64,000 nt of DNA from contig OX393553.1 of assembly GCA_947650365.1 (NCBI GenBank), forward strand, positions 65,661,611-65,725,610. Direction: 5' to 3'. Shown piece after piece: positions 33,549-47,774 of the stretch. How positions within the stretch are numbered: the first letter of the stretch is position 1; each line of letters opens with the position of its first letter. Made by a program: the position numbers and the translations under genes. The notes beneath the pieces are model-generated. The model worked only from the letters and a program-made list of their open reading frames with translations. It made no database searches and was not told the DNA's origin. Origin of the DNA: Chamaelirium japonicum (lineage: Eukaryota > Streptophyta > Magnoliopsida > Liliales > Melanthiaceae).

Positions 33549-35733
33549 TGTTGAGTAAGATATGGTCTAGGCTTGTAAAAACCATGGTTAATTAATAAAT
33601 GAGTTGATATTTATATTAGAATAACTTAAATGGTGCGTATTATATGTATTCTATATACTGAACTGAAAAGAGCCATGGCTGTATAGTGGGTCATCTGAGT
33701 GGGAGACTCAGTCCATTAGTACTATTAGCCTAAATTGTTCACAGTTCTGATTAGGGTTGGTCGCCCTATCAGGTTAAGCTGTTGGAATGACAGAGCATGG
33801 GTTTCTCCACCATGGTCATTGCCAAGCACAGTGTCTATGGCTGAACAGAACCAACACGATGCACAGATCGGTGAGCAGACACCAGTGCATATAGTCGTGT
33901 TTCTGCTTAGGGTAATAGGTCCTAAACCCTGAGGAACCATGATCGGTGGACTAACCAGTTTGGGTAACTTTGGTTCACCAACGTGTGAGGGATCTAACCA
34001 TGACCCAATACCACGGTGCGCTGGGTTGCCGGGCTAGCGTTGCATCGGTATGCCACTTCTGCAGGCTATTCACATCCCCATTGGGAGGTGTGTTTCTTGG
34101 TCTAACATACACCGTACTAAAACCAGGCCTGGTGGTTAACAGTTGAGCTGTTAGATCGGATCCGGTTGTTTGGCCAAAATGATCGGAGGTACGATGTGTT
34201 AATCAACCTGGAAGGAACCTAGTCATATGGTCACTTGAGTCTGACTGTGCTCTCCACCGCTCAAGTTGACACATAGCACCGAGTAAAGGGATATCTAATT
34301 ACCTAACTAAGCGGAGAGCAGGGGTATGCGAGAAAGCTTAGTAAGTCTAGGAGAATTGGAGTGCAGCCTGCGTCGCACTCTGGGTGGCCACACAGGTTAA
34401 TCGGGACTGAGAGGATTGACAGGGACACTTGGGTAGTATGTCAATCGGATCCGGTTGGAAGCCATGAATCCTAGTCCCTGAAGGTTCCACCTTATCCACA
34501 ATCGTTACGGATCATTACTCTCTCTTTGTCTCACAGCACAATATGAGTTGAAGAAATAATGCCTTAATCGTCTTGTATTCCGTGAGTGCTTTGCACTAGG
34601 GCATGGTAGTTGCACAGGACTAAGTGTGTTCACTAGGGGGAAACCCTAGAGTAGTGTAGGGACACACATTATTTCCATAATGCCATAAGGAGGTCATTCC
34701 GTGTATGTGTGTTGCACTAGAACGCGGTATGTGTGTTTAGTGATTTTTACTATAGGGGCACCCTATGTTTTACTGAGCGCACCCCAGTAAATAGTAAAAA
34801 TAATATTCATCACTCCACGGTATGTTAATAGGTACGGATGAAGTGCCCTAAGTGTTAGAGTACTTTATCATGCACCGAGATGGAGCATATATGCTCCGGT
34901 ATGAGGTGGATGGCCACTAGATGCATGGGGGCATTTTGGTCATTTCAAAATGTCCCGTATGCCCTAGTGGCCGCCCCCCTCATTAGGAAAAATATGCATG
35001 GCCATCAAATCCATATTTAAAAGGTTTAATTCAGATTTGAAATGATTTGAATCTATTCCCTTTAATTGCAAAACCAAATATGGCAACTGTACAATAGTGG
35101 GCATTTAAGTTTGAGGATTAATGAGAGAGAGAGAGAGGGGAACGGTTCAAATGGACAAGGGGAGAGGGGGGCACGGTTTCCAAGGCATATTAGGCAAGAA
35201 AAAGTGAGCCTTATTCAGATTATTCAGAAAACGACCGATCCCTCTCTCCCTGGTGTTCGGTTTTGGCCTCCCTCTCTCTCTTGGGCACTCATCTCTCTCA
35301 CGCTTGGGTTTGACCTAAGGTATGAAAATAAAATCCTCTTCATCTTATCTTCTTCTCCTCATAGAGTGTGAGTGATAAAGAAGAAGAGAAAGCTTGCACT
35401 CCAAAGCACTCAGAGATTGGAGTACAAGGATCTGGGTCGATTCGCGAGATCGGGTTACCCGAAGAAGAACGAGGCTTCTCCTACGCACGTGGATACTTCC
35501 ATCATCATCAACTTGGAAGATTAACATCGCGGTGTTAAATCCTAGATCTATTGAATTGCATGCATAATTTTTATGGTGTGTTTCGATAGATGACCATAGG
35601 GGTTCATTTGCATTTCATTTTAATCTTGCGCACATGATTGTTTCATAAGAAAATTTTAAAAAAATGTATCGCACACCGTATCGATCCTAAGATCGAGTCC
35701 GGCTTTCGTTGCGCCTCTGATTTGTTTCCAACA
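33549..35733 (+). repeat. 5' LTR of copia-1
   Basis: This LTR is 2,185 bp. The identical start and end to 41444-43651 define its limits. Confidence 0.92.
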
Positions 35734-37498
35734 AATGGTATTAGAGCCATTTTCGATGTGCGATTTACAAAATTTTTTTTCTATGAATTGAATCAAATGC
35801 GTATTTGATGAATGAATGCATTCACCGGGGTATACATGCGCTAGATCATATATGCATGTGTTGCATGCTATGTTTTTCCTGCAGGGCGCCGCTATAAAAT
35901 AATAATTGTGATTGTTTGGTTTCGGGGGTCGGAGCCCAAAAAAATAATTGCATAGTATTTTTTTTTGTTCTTTCTGTGATGGATGGTTGTAAGGCCTAAT
36001 GGGACAAGTACGTGGAGGTTGTTCCACAGCTTGGTTTTTCCCAGCCAATTATTTCTATTTCTAGACCTTTTATTATTCTTCATCCTAGGAAAATGTGTAT
36101 GAACGAGCGATTGCTCGGAGCATACTAGATTTTTCAATTACAGGCTGAAGATTTGGAGGACAAGATCAGATAGAAAATCCATTACCGGAAGACCGGATAT
36201 GGTGGGCCAAAGGAAGAGATATCCGGAAGATGCCATGAACGGGATCATCAGAGCATTGCTAGTCAGGTTCAGGGGTCGGACCCTGAACTTGATATCAATG
36301 GATGTTTATGTTTGATGGTAGTTGGATATTTTCTAAGACACTGGTAAAAATATATATTCTAATGCTGTAGGTATTAGATTATGGGATGCCCTTTCCCTAC
36401 TGTGTGTGGGATGCCTATTCCCCATTTGATCCCTGCGACCATTAGGTTAGATCTCTATTTAATGACACCCGTAGTTTAATTGGTGTTTGATGGTAGTTGG
36501 ATCCCATAACACTCGGTTATGCCACCATTAGGTCGAGGTCCGACGGAGGTTGTCGGATGTCCCTAATTAGTTTGACATCGAAACCAATAGTGATGTGGTG
36601 ATCATCTATGACATCAAACATCAAGTTGCATATGAGGAGTCAAACTAATGTTAGACCTTTCCTTGTATGTCTAGACCATAGGCTAGGCTCTAGAGCACAA
36701 AGGGTAATGATTATTTTATTTAGTATCGAAGGCTTGGAAAGTACGTAATGTGATTCTCGGGATAAAGGTGACAACTAAGTATCCACGGGATAGGGACTAT
36801 GGTCCTCTCCAAGTCTATCTATACTTCATAAGAGGTCTTAAGTCCAGTGGGAGCACGGTATGACTAGGGTCTAGGTCTAGGTTGTCACAACCTAGGATCT
36901 AAAATACTTGAATTAAAATAACCCTCACTATAATTCAGGGATGTGTAAGAGGACTCAGTGTGAGTACCCCTGGCCTCCACGGCCAACTGCTGAATTTCTG
37001 GGTAATAGGGTATGGCTCAACATCCCCCTCGGGTGAGAGTTATTTTCTGTCATGTCGGAGGCTTAGCAGTCTCCTTCGGGATATGGTGGTCACAATGCCA
37101 GGAGAGAAGGTCTTTTCCCGCCCTCACGGGGGCCGCATGAACTCCTATGTTGTGATTGCCTATGCTTGTGGGTAAGCATCCAAAGCACCCGTGAGGCTAT
37201 CTGTTGCGTCGCTTGGAGATCACGGGGGCTAGCCAAAAGAAAACCATGGTCCATTATAGCCCGTATGTGGCAGATTTGGATTGGGTCCGAGAGACCTGCT
37301 GTGAGCGGAGGACGCTACACACTGCCCCCTCGGGCGGGTGTATCTGAATTCGAGATCTCATATACATGATAAAATTGATCCATAGATATGTCTCCGCTTT
37401 GAGGGTAGCGTTGACATTTGAATATAATTTGACTCATTTTAAAAATACCATAAAATGAGTTTATGAAGCATTCTAATATACTCCTATTTATTTTTCAG
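35734..37498 (+). other. Copia-1 leader
   Basis: An unusually long (about 1.75 kb) stretch lies between the LTR and gag. The PBS is at 35736-35748. No convincing ORF or repeat was seen; the small ORFs lack domains. Confidence 0.6.
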
Positions 37499-38280
37499 AT
37501 GACCAAACTAGACCCCCTATCTGCCATCCTAAATGATAACAAGCTTACGGGTCCTAACTATGAGGATTGGAAAAGCAACCTTATGCTTGTTCTGAGGATT
37601 GGTAAACACACCATGGCCCTAACTACTGAGGAACCGAACCTACCGGGTCCAGTTGCCACTGAGGCAGAGACCAAGGCTTTCTCCGACTGGCGAGATTCTA
37701 ATGAGATGTGCAAGTGCTATATTCAGACAACTCTACAGAAGCAAGTCTGATGCTTCTGACATGATGCTATACCTCAAAGAGATGTTTGAGGGGCAAGCCA
37801 CGTAACGCGCTACCTCACAATGAAAAAACTCGTTAGCACTAAGATGCCCGAAGGGACGCCTGTCCGAGAACATATGCTGAAAATGCTTGGGTTCCAAAAT
37901 GTACTGGCTACCATGAACATTGTGCTGGATAACAAGGTTACGACAGATATCTTCCTTGCGTCCCTGTCTGGAGCCTTTGAAGGCTTTGTCACTAACTTCA
38001 ACCTTAACAAGTTGGAGATGACAAATGCAAAGCTTCTTGGAACTCTCCAGGCAGCAGAAAACGGGTTCAAGGTTAAAGGTGAGGCATTAAGTGCTAAGCG
38101 CAGGGCTGTTCTGAAGGCTAAGAAGCCTATGAGCAAGAAGCCTAAGAACAAGAAGCTGAAGGTAGGGCCTCTGCAGAACCATGTGGGGACCTCTAGGTCA
38201 AGAGAGATGAAGTCACCAAGCACGAAGTGCTTCAGATGTGGCAAAAAGGGCCATTGGAAAAAGGATTGCATAAAGTCTTA
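37499..38280 (+). CDS. gag: Copia-1 gag region
   Basis: It starts MTKLDPLSAILNDNKLTGPN YEDWK (spaced here), the classic copia gag opening, and ends with a single zinc knuckle CFRCGKKGHWKKDC (CX2CX4HX4C, about 38228-38270). The region is broken. Confidence 0.85.
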
Positions 38281-38349
38281 GGGTGCTGGGACAAGTAATT
38301 CTTAGCTACTTGTAATTGAGTCACTTCTTTCAAGTAATAGTTCTTTTGC

Positions 38350-41300
38350 GTCTTGGATTGTGGACTCTGGTTCCACTGACCATGCCTGTAACTCTTTACA
38401 GGGGTTCCAAGTAAGCAGAAGGCTACTTGATAAGGAAGTGGTCCTAAGTATGGGGACTGATGCTGTTGTAGTTGCAGAAGCAGTTGGAGATATTTATTTA
38501 TCTTTTTCTAATGAAAAGACTTTGATTCTAAGAGACGTATTATATGTACCTTCTTTGAGACGTAATCTAATTTTTGTTTCTTCTATGGTGAATGAAGGTT
38601 ATTCAGTTCTTTTTGATACATCTGGTGTGTCTATTAGAATGAATGGAACCTTCATTATTAGAGGAATTGTTCAGAACAGTCTCTATATTCTAAGTCCTAA
38701 ATTAGAGAAAGAAAACATAACCGCTTTGAATATTAACTCATCTAAACGTAAGAAACCTTCAGAAAATCTAACTCTATTGTGGCATCTAAGACTTGGGCAT
38801 ATTGCCTCAGATAGAATTCATAGGTTGGTCAAGGTCGGACTTCTAGAAACAGATCCTTCGGAGATCCTTCCAACCTGTGAGTCTTGTCTAGAGGGCAAAA
38901 TGACCAAGAAGGCTTTTAAAGCCAAAGGGAATAGGGCCATAGAGATATTAGAGTTAGTTCATTCTGATGTATGTGGACCCATGAGCATCCAGGCGATAGG
39001 AGGTCATAAGTACTTTATCATGTTTACTAATGATTACTCAAGATATGGCTATATCTACCTAATGCATCGAAGTCTGAGTCCTTTGACAAGTTCAAAGAAT
39101 TCAGAACCGAAGTTGAAAAGCAGACTGGTAGATATGTAAAAGCTCTTCGATCTAATTGAGGAGGTGAGTACCTATCGGACGAGTTCCTTGGGTATCTTAG
39201 AGACAGTGGGATGGTATCCCAGTTGACTGCTCCAGGTACACCACAACAGAATGGAGTTTCTGAGAGAAGGAATTGGACTTTGTTGGACATGGTCCGTAGT
39301 ATGATAAGTTATGCTAGTTTACCGACCATATTTTGGGGATATGCCCTATTAACAACAGCTTATATCTTAAACCATGTCCCATCTAAATCAGTGCCTCAAA
39401 CTCCTAGAGAACTGTGGTCAAAGCAAAAGCCTACACTGCAGCATTTCAAAATATGGCGATGTCCTGCACATGTACGGAAGGACAAGAGGGATAAGATGGA
39501 GACTAAGTCTAAGGTATGTCTGTTCATAGGCTATCCTAAAGAAACAAAAGGTGGTATATTCTATGATCCTGAGGATAAGAAGGTACTCGTTTCTACGAAT
39601 GTTATCTACCTAGAGCAGGACTATATTATGAACCACAAGCCAACCAGTAAGGTAGTTCTGGAAGAGCTACTAGTACTGGTGGAGGTAGCACATCCAGTAA
39701 CATAGAGGGAAAAGGTAACATTAAAACCAGTATACCAGAGACTGTAGAAACGAATCGCTCAGTACCACCATTACCTCGTCGCAGTGGGAGACAAATCAGA
39801 GCTCCTGCAAGATACTATGGAGAGACTTTATTAGTCGATCCAGAGATTCAGGAGGATGATCCCTTGAGCTATGATGAGGCGATAAAATCTTCTGACAGTT
39901 CTGCTTGGCAAAAAGCCATGGAGGCAGAAGTTGCATCTATGTCCCAAAACAATGTCTGGACACTTGTTACACCATCACCCAATATTAAATCTATTGGGTG
40001 TAAGTGGGTGTACAAGAAGAAAAGAGGACCCGATTGTTCCATTGAGACTTATAAAGCTAGATTAGTTGCCAAGGGTTTCACCCAACGAGAAGGGATCGAT
40101 TATAATGAGACCTTCTCACCGATAGTTGTGCTTAAGTCTATTCGAATCCTCTTATCCATCGCAGCCCACTATGATTGGGAGATCTGGCAGATGGATGTCA
40201 AGACAGCTTTCCTCAACGGGGACTTGGAGGAAGAAAAATATATGATGCAGCCTCCAGGTTTTGAGTCAGTAGGTCAGGAAGATCTGGTTTGCAAACTTTA
40301 GAGGTCTATCTATGGACTGAAATAAGCATCCAGAAGTTGGAATATCCATTTTGATCAGACAATCCGTTCATACGGATTTGATCAAAATAAGGATGATCCT
40401 TGTGTATACAAAAGAAGTGATAATACTACAGTGGTATATTTAATACTTTATGTAGATGATATACTACTTATTGGAAATAACGTAGGAACATTATCTACGG
40501 TAAAAGTTTGGTTATCCTCGTAATTCGACATAAAAGACCTAGGTGAGGCGAGTTATGTTCTGGGGATTAAGGTAACTTGAGATCGCCAGAACAAGATTCT
40601 CTCGCTCTCACAAGCTGCTTATATAGATAAGATACTGGCCAGATTTAGCATGCAGGACTCTAAGAAGGGTTTCTTGCCATTCAGATATGGCTTGAAATTG
40701 TCTAAGGATCAATATCCTAAGACACCTGAGGAGAAGGCAGAGATGCAGAAGATACCCTATGCTTCAGCAGTAGGTAGTCTAATGTATGTCATGCAGTGCA
40801 CGAGGCCAGATATCTGTTTTGCAGTAGATATGATGGGTCGGTTTCAGTCGAACCCGGGTCCAGCATATTGGACTGCTGTAAAGAGTATACTCAAGTACCT
40901 TCGTCGTACGAGGGATTATGAGTTAGTTTACACTTCACAGGACCTGACACCGATTGGATACACGGATGCTGACTTTATGTCAGATGTGGAATCTAGAAAA
41001 TCGACTTCAGGTTATGTTTTCATATTAGGAGGAGCAGTAAGTTGGCGGAGTGTGAAGCAAGGTTGCATCGCAGACTTCACCACTGAAGCTGAGTACGTTG
41101 TAGCATACGAGACTGGAAAAGAGGCGGTATGGCTCAAAAAGTTCTTATTGGACTTAGGGTGCGTACCAGAGGCTCAGTCACCTATTGTCCTTTATTGTGA
41201 CAATACTGGAGCGGTAGCACAGGCCAAGGAGCCAAGGCACCACCAGAAGGGGAAACATATCGAACGCAAATTCCACTTGATCCGACAGTTTCAGAAAGAA

Positions 41301-41429
41301 GGGCAAGTAGCAATGACCAAGATAGCATCTGCAGATAATGTTGCTGATCCCTTTACAAAGGCGATCCCTACAAAGGCGTTTGAGCAGCATGTAGAAGCTA
41401 TGGGAGTCAGAATCGTTTTTTCTCGCTAG
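38350..41429 (+). CDS. pol: Copia-1 pol region
   Basis: The protease has DSGSTDHAC (38363). GAG-pre-integrase [14 protein letters not shown] is near 38775, and integrase runs from [10 protein letters not shown] (38956) to [12 protein letters not shown] (39235). RT includes WQKAMEAEV (39908), [17 protein letters not shown] (40186) and YVDDILL (about 40450). RNase H has YTDADFMSD (about 40960), TTEAEYV and [10 protein letters not shown], ending at 41429. The order PR-INT-RT-RH is diagnostic of Ty1/copia. The region is broken in several places. Confidence 0.9.
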
Positions 41430-41443
41430 ACCAAGTGGAAGAT

Positions 41444-43651
41444 TGTTGAGTAAGATATGGTCTAGGACTTGTAAAAACCATGGTTAATTAATAAATGAGT
41501 TGATATTTATATTAGAATAGCTTAAATGGTGCGTATTATACGTGTTCTATATACTGAACTGAAAAGAGCCATGGCTGTATAGTGGGTCATCTGAGTGGGA
41601 GACTCGGTTGATTAGTACTATTAGCCTAAATTGTTCACAGTTCTGATTAGGGTTGGTCGCCCTATCAGGTTAAGCTGTTGGAATGACAGATCATAGGTTT
41701 CTCCACCATAGTCATTGCCAAGCACACTGTCTGTGGCTGAACAGAACCAACACAGTGCACAGATCGGTGAGTAAACACCGGTGCATACAGTCGTGTTTCT
41801 GCTTAGGGTAATAGGTCATAAAGCCTGAGGAACCATGATCGGTGGACTAACCAGTTTGGGTAACTTTGGTTCACCAACGTGTGAGGGATCTAACCATGAC
41901 CCAATACCATGGTGCGTTGGGTTGCCGGGCTGGCGTTGCATCGGTATGCCACTCCTGCAGGCTATTCACATCCCCATTGGGAGGTGCGTTTCTTGGTCTG
42001 ACATACACCGTACTAAAACCAGGTCTGGTGATTAACAGTTGAGCTATTAGACCGGATCCGGTTGTTTGGCCAAAATGACCGGAGGTACGATGTGTTAATC
42101 AACCTGGAAGGAACCTAGTCATATGGTCACTTGAGTCTGACGGTGCTCTCCACCGCTCAAGTTGACACATGGCACTGAGTGAAGGGACATCTAATTACCT
42201 AACTAAGCGGAGAGCAAGGGTATGCGAGAGAGCTTAGTAAGTATGGGAGAATTAGAGTGCAGCCTGCGTCGCACTCTGGGTGGCCACGCAGGTTAACCGG
42301 GACCCAGAGGATTGACAGGGACACTTGGGTAGTGTATCAATCGGGTCCGGTTGAAAGCCATGAATCCTAGTCCCTGAAGGTTCCACTTTATCCACGATCG
42401 TTACGGATTATTGCTTTCTCTTTGTCTCACAGCACAATATGAGTTGAAGAAACAATGCCTTAATCGTCTTGTGTTCCGTGAGTGCTTTGCACTAGGGCAT
42501 GGTGGTTGCACAGGACTAAGTGTGTTCACTAGGGGGAAACTCCAGAGTAGTATAGGGACACACATTGTTGCCATAATGCAATGAGGAGGTCATTCCGTGT
42601 GTGCGTGTTGCACTAGAACGCGGTATGTGTGTTTAGTGATTTTTACTATAGAGGCACCCCATGTTTTACTGAGGGCACCCCAGTAAATAGTAAAAACACT
42701 ATTCATCACTCTACGGTATGTTAAATAGGTACGGATGAAGTGCCCTAAGTATTAGAGTACTTTATCATGCACTGAGATGGAGCATATATGCTCTGGTATG
42801 AGGTGGATGGCCACTAGATGCATAGGGGGGCATTTTGGTCATTTCAAAATGTCCCGCATGCCCTAGTGGCCGCCCCCCTTATTAGAGAAAATATGCATGG
42901 CCATCAAATCCATATTTAAAGGGTTTAATTCAGATTTGAATCTATTCCCTTTAATTGCAAAACCAAATATGGCAACTATACAATAGTGGGCATTTAAGTT
43001 TGAGGATTAATAAGAGAAAGAGAGAGGGGAACGGTTCAAATGGACAAGGGGAGAGGGGGGGCACGGTTTCCAAGGCATATTAGGCAAGAAAAACCGAGCC
43101 TCATTCAGATTTTTTAGAAAAAGACCGATCCCTCTCTCCCTGGAGTTCGGTTTTGGCCTCCCTCTCTCTCTTGGGCACTCATCTCTCTCACGCTTGGGTT
43201 TAACCTAAGGTGTGAAAAGAACATCCTCTTTATCTCATCTTTTTCTCCTCATAGAGTGTGAGTGATAAAGAAGAAGAGAAAGCTTTCACTCCAAAGCACT
43301 CAGAGATTGGAGTGCAAGGATCCGAATCGATTCGCGAGATCGGGTGTACTCGAAGAAGAACGAGGCTTCTCCCACGCACGTGGATACTTCCGTCATCATC
43401 AACTTGGAAGATTAACATCGCGGTGCTAAATCTCGCACGGAGGTATAATAAACTAAACCCTAGATCTATTGAATTGCATGCATAATTTTTATGGTGTGTT
43501 TCGATAGATGACCATAGGGGTTCGTTTGCATTTCGTTTTAATCTTGCGCATATGATTGTTTCTTCAGAAAATTTTAAAAAAATGTATCGCACATCGTATC
43601 GATCCTAAGATCGAGTCTGGCTTCCGTTGCGCCTCTGATTTGTTTCCAACA
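41444..43651 (+). repeat. 3' LTR of copia-1
   Basis: This LTR is 2,208 bp and is followed by GAAAG. It has a short internal block (about 43431-43456) that is lacking in the 5' LTR. Confidence 0.92.
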
Positions 43652-44201
43652 GAAAGTCTTATGTCGGTGATTTTTTGGGCTGCTAGGTCATTGACGCCCT
43701 CTGCACCATTGGGCACCAGGCACAAAACAGGCACGGGTTGGACTCGGATCTGCACGAATTTTGGGGGATATAAATAGGGTTTTCATCCTAGGTTTTGTAA
43801 GTAGTTGTCATTGTGTTTGACAGCTGGTTTTAAGGTCTTACTTCAGGCTTCTTCATTGAGTTTTAGAGACGAAGAAGATTGGGGATCGAAATAGGAGATT
43901 GGTCCCCTTGAGATCCAATGGAGGCAAAGAAGAAGAAGAGGGTTGTACACTCCTATATTCTAATTCTATTGCTCCAGGGCGGTGATAGACACCCGCAGAG
44001 GTAGGGATTTTCGAACTACGTGAACAAACTTCTTTATGTCATGTGGATTGCTTTTCTTTGCTATCTTTTTTCTGTGATTGAGATCGTTGTCGGTGGATTC
44101 GATCATTCTCTTTGGATCGTCGGAGATCCAAAAACCCTAGATTGCTTTCGCGAGTGTGAGGCGATGGATCGAGACCTCGTCTGAGGTGTTGCACGCTAAC
44201 A
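43652..44201 (+). repeat. Second half of the copia-2 5' LTR
   Basis: It matches 49715-50257 closely in order, including the TATA-like GATATAAATAGGG (about 43769) and the GAGATCCAAAAACCCTAGAT stretch. It ends near 44201, just before a PBS-like site at 44204. Confidence 0.85.
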
Positions 44202-46667
44202 ACTAGTATTATAGCCAAGGTTTTAGAGTATTTTGCGTCAAATCTATCAGCGATGGCCGAAGAGAAGACCATTATGGGTAGCATGAAGATTGATCTTAAG
44301 CCACTCGACGGGAAGACCAACTTCACGCTATGGTAGAGGAAGATAAGGAATATCTTGATGCAGCAAGATCTCCTCAAGTTTATTATGAGAAGAGAGCATG
44401 CACCGAAGGAGATGACAGATGAAACCTGGTCGAAAGCATATCAGAACATGATGGGTTCCATTGAGCTTTATATGTCGGATGAGGTCATGTACAGTTTCAT
44501 GGAGGAAATGTCGGTTAAAGCTACTTGAGATAAGTTGCAGTCGTTGTACATGTAAAAATCTCTCTCGAACAGATTATTCTTGAAGAATGAACTATACGAT
44601 TTGTGTATGGATAAAGACGGAGATCTGATGGAATACCCGAATAGGTTTAATCAGTATATTTTCAGATCTTCTGCAAGTGGAGGTGAAGTAAGAGGAAGAT
44701 GATAAGGCACTGCTCTTGCTATAGTCTCTTCCATCGTCGTACAAGCACTTCAGGACCACCCTGAAGTTTGGCAAAGAGACTCAAGTTTGAAGAGGTCGTC
44801 CAGGCAATCATATCCCATACAAAGATGTACAAGAATACAGGAGATCGAAAATGCGAAGGGTGCAGGACTCATAGTGAAAACTTCTCATGAGCACTGAAGT
44901 TGATGGTAGGATAGGCATGCCAGAAGCTAGAGTCGGGATAAGAGCCAATCGATGTCAAGAGGACGATCGAAGAATTTAAAGTGCCTTCACTGCAGGAAGA
45001 AAGGCCACACCAACAGAAATTGCTTTGAATTGCAAGATGGGATGAAGGAAAAGGGGAAGAAGATGAAGAACTCCGACACAACGGGTGTCGTTTCGCAGAA
45101 CGATAATAGAGAGTTACTTTTTGTATCCTCAGGTAACAATTCATCTCAATGAATCCTTGATAATGGTTATACATTTCATATGTGTGTAAACAGGAATTGG
45201 TTCGACACATACGAGGAGAAGAATTGTGGCAAAGTTCTTATGGGGAACAACACTTCCTGTAAAGTGGTAGGCATGGGAACAGTAAAACTAAAGATGAACG
45301 ACGGTACGATTCGTTCGCTCGGGAGCGTAAGGCACGTTCCAGCTCTCAAAAAGGTCCCTATTTCTTTGGTTACACTTGATAGAAACGGGTACGCCTACTC
45401 ATCGAGTGATAGGAAGATCAAGGTTACTAAAGGATTATTTGTGGTGATGAGAGAAGTGAGGCATGTGAATAATCTATACAAACTATCAGGGAGAAAGGTC
45501 TTGGGTGGAGTGGCAATTTCCACAAACGTCAATTCAAAACAAGATTCGACTTTGCTATGGCATCAAAGGTTAGACCATATGAGCGAAAGGGGGCTGTAGG
45601 AACTACAGAGAAGGATGACGCTAAAAGGTATAGGCGAGTGCAAATTGAAGTGTCGATCATGCATTATGGGGAAGCTGTCCAATGTTTTGTTTAAGTTGGC
45701 TCCTATGGAGAAATGGACGAAAGGCACTCTTGACTATATTCACTCTGATGTTTGGGGATCGGCTCATACTTATTCGCATGGTAGAGCTCGATATTTTGTC
45801 ACATTCCTGGATGATTACTCTCAGAAGGTTTGGGTCTACTTTATGCATGAGAAGTCCGAAGTGTTTGATAATGTCAAAACCTGGAAGGTAGAGGTGAAAA
45901 ACTTGATGGGTAGGAAAATTAAGTACTTGAGGAGTGACAACGGAAATGAATACAAAGATGGAAGGTTTATAGAATTATGTCATCAAGAGGCCATTGTCAA
46001 GCACTTCACGTTTAAGAATACCCCTCAATAAAATTGACAAAACTCTCATAGAGGAAGAGAGGTGCATACGAGTGCATGCAAATCTGCCTGAGTCCTTTTG
46101 GGCAGAGTTGGTTAACCATACGTGTTACTTGGTTAATCAATCTCCCTCGAAGCTAATAGAATTTAGGTATGCCGAGGAGGTATAGTCTGGAAAAGAGGTG
46201 GATCTTTCTATGATAAAACTGTTTAGATACAAGGCATTCACTCTCATCCCAAGCGATGAGAGGAACAAGTTGAAGCTAAAGTCGTAAAAGTGCCTGTTCC
46301 TGGGCTTTGAACGAGGAGTGAAGGGCTTCAAGTTGTGGGATCTAAAGAACCGAAAGAAGATCGTTAGTAGAGACATCATATTTGATGACACGACAATGCC
46401 TATAGTAGAGGCAAAGGCCGTTGCGGCAAAATCCAATCAGAGAGAGAAGACTGCTACAGAAGTTTCAGTTATCTTGAGAGATTTGGGTCAGATAACTGAG
46501 GGAGAAGCAGTTGGCACATCCAAGGATAATATGGATGAGCAGCAGCAGGTGGAGACACCAACAGAGACTCAAGCGAAGGCTCCGATATAGGCTCAGGTGG
46601 AGTTTATAGGCACGATTATAAGAAAGTCGAAAAGGACTATCAAACTACCTCTGAGATATGGTTGGTA

Positions 46668-47774
46668 TCAAGGTACAAAAAAATGATATATTTCACTAAA
46701 TATCACAAAATATATCAAAAAAATAAAAACCCGATACGAAATACCACCTGCAATCTCGAGCAAAACTAGAAATGTCAAAATATCGAGCAGTTTCGCGAAA
46801 TATCACGATATTTCCACGAAATATTTCTATCTCCACGAAATATCGTGAGATTTTATCTAAATTTCACAAAAATTTTGCAAAATATATCTGAAATTCTGTG
46901 ACTGACTGGTTATAAAAGGGGACTGGGGGGCCTGGTTCTCAGCAGCTTATTTACATATAATAACTTAAAGTAAATGGAGAAAATAAAAATTAAGTAAAAC
47001 AACATTTACATTTACTTTAAGTTATTATATTTAAATAAGCAAATACCTCCCCATTTGATTTTAATAAAAATATCAAAAAAATAAAAACCAAACGAATCAA
47101 AAGTAAACTTTCAATTTTAGTAAGAGAAAATAGTTTTTATGGTTTTTTATAAAATCTACATGGTGAGAAAAGTGATTAAATCACCTCTTTTTTAGCTCAA
47201 AAAATTCTACAAGATATAGAAGTACGAGTGCATGTAGAAAACCATGGTCCATCTTAGAAAATTTTGAATGTATAAAAACTTTTCTATATAAAAACTATTT
47301 TTTTCAGACTTAGTAAAAAAAACAGTGTTTCACATTTCAGCATAATTTTTGCACAATTTCAAACTTGCATAACTTTCTTGTTTTAAGTCCGTATTTAAAA
47401 TCGTTTGAAACATTATTTTAACAATCAACTAATCTTTATTTCAATAATATTTTTATCCAAAAAAAGATTAAAAAATATATATCAAAATTGAACCAAATAA
47501 GATTGCACAAGACTCACAAACTCAATACATTGAATACATACTATGTGAAGCTCTATACCCCTAGATAGGGTAGAAATATTATTTGAGTGTTCCAAAGTGT
47601 GTATCTATACTTGGTTTATGACTATCCAGAGTTTCACTAAAAAATTCCATCAAAAAATCAATATTTCCACCATTTCTATAAAATTGCAATATTTTCACAC
47701 TGTCGAAATATTTCCATGAAATATTTTCATATCCGGAAGGTCGAAATTTCCACCGAAATGGAGATTTCGAACCT
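46668..47774. mobile_element. Non-autonomous DNA transposon, MULE-like, in copia-2
   Basis: The 1,107-bp AT-rich insert interrupts copia-2 between integrase and RT. It is flanked by the 9-bp direct repeat TGGTTGGTA (46659-46667 and 47775-47783), the usual Mutator target-duplication length. The ends are weakly inverted (AAGGTACAAAA versus AAGGTTCGAAA). The body has many AAATATC/GATATTT words and no transposase. Weak terminal repeats leave hAT (8 bp) as an alternative. Confidence 0.6.

Larger units (their letters stand above)
33549..43651 (+). mobile_element. Copia-1: Ty1/copia element inserted in the copia-2 5' LTR
   Basis: The LTRs are 33549-35733 (2,185 bp) and 41444-43651 (2,208 bp), starting TGTTGAGTAAG and ending TTTCCAACA. 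The perfect target duplication GAAAG is at 33544-33548 and 43652-43656. The PBS TGGTATTAGAGCC (35736) fits initiator tRNA-Met and the PPT is CAAGTGGAAGAT. LTRs differ by several percent with short indels, so the insertion is of middle age. Coding parts in order are gag, protease, integrase, RT and RNase H, with about six to eight breaks. The lineage within copia was not resolved. Confidence 0.93.
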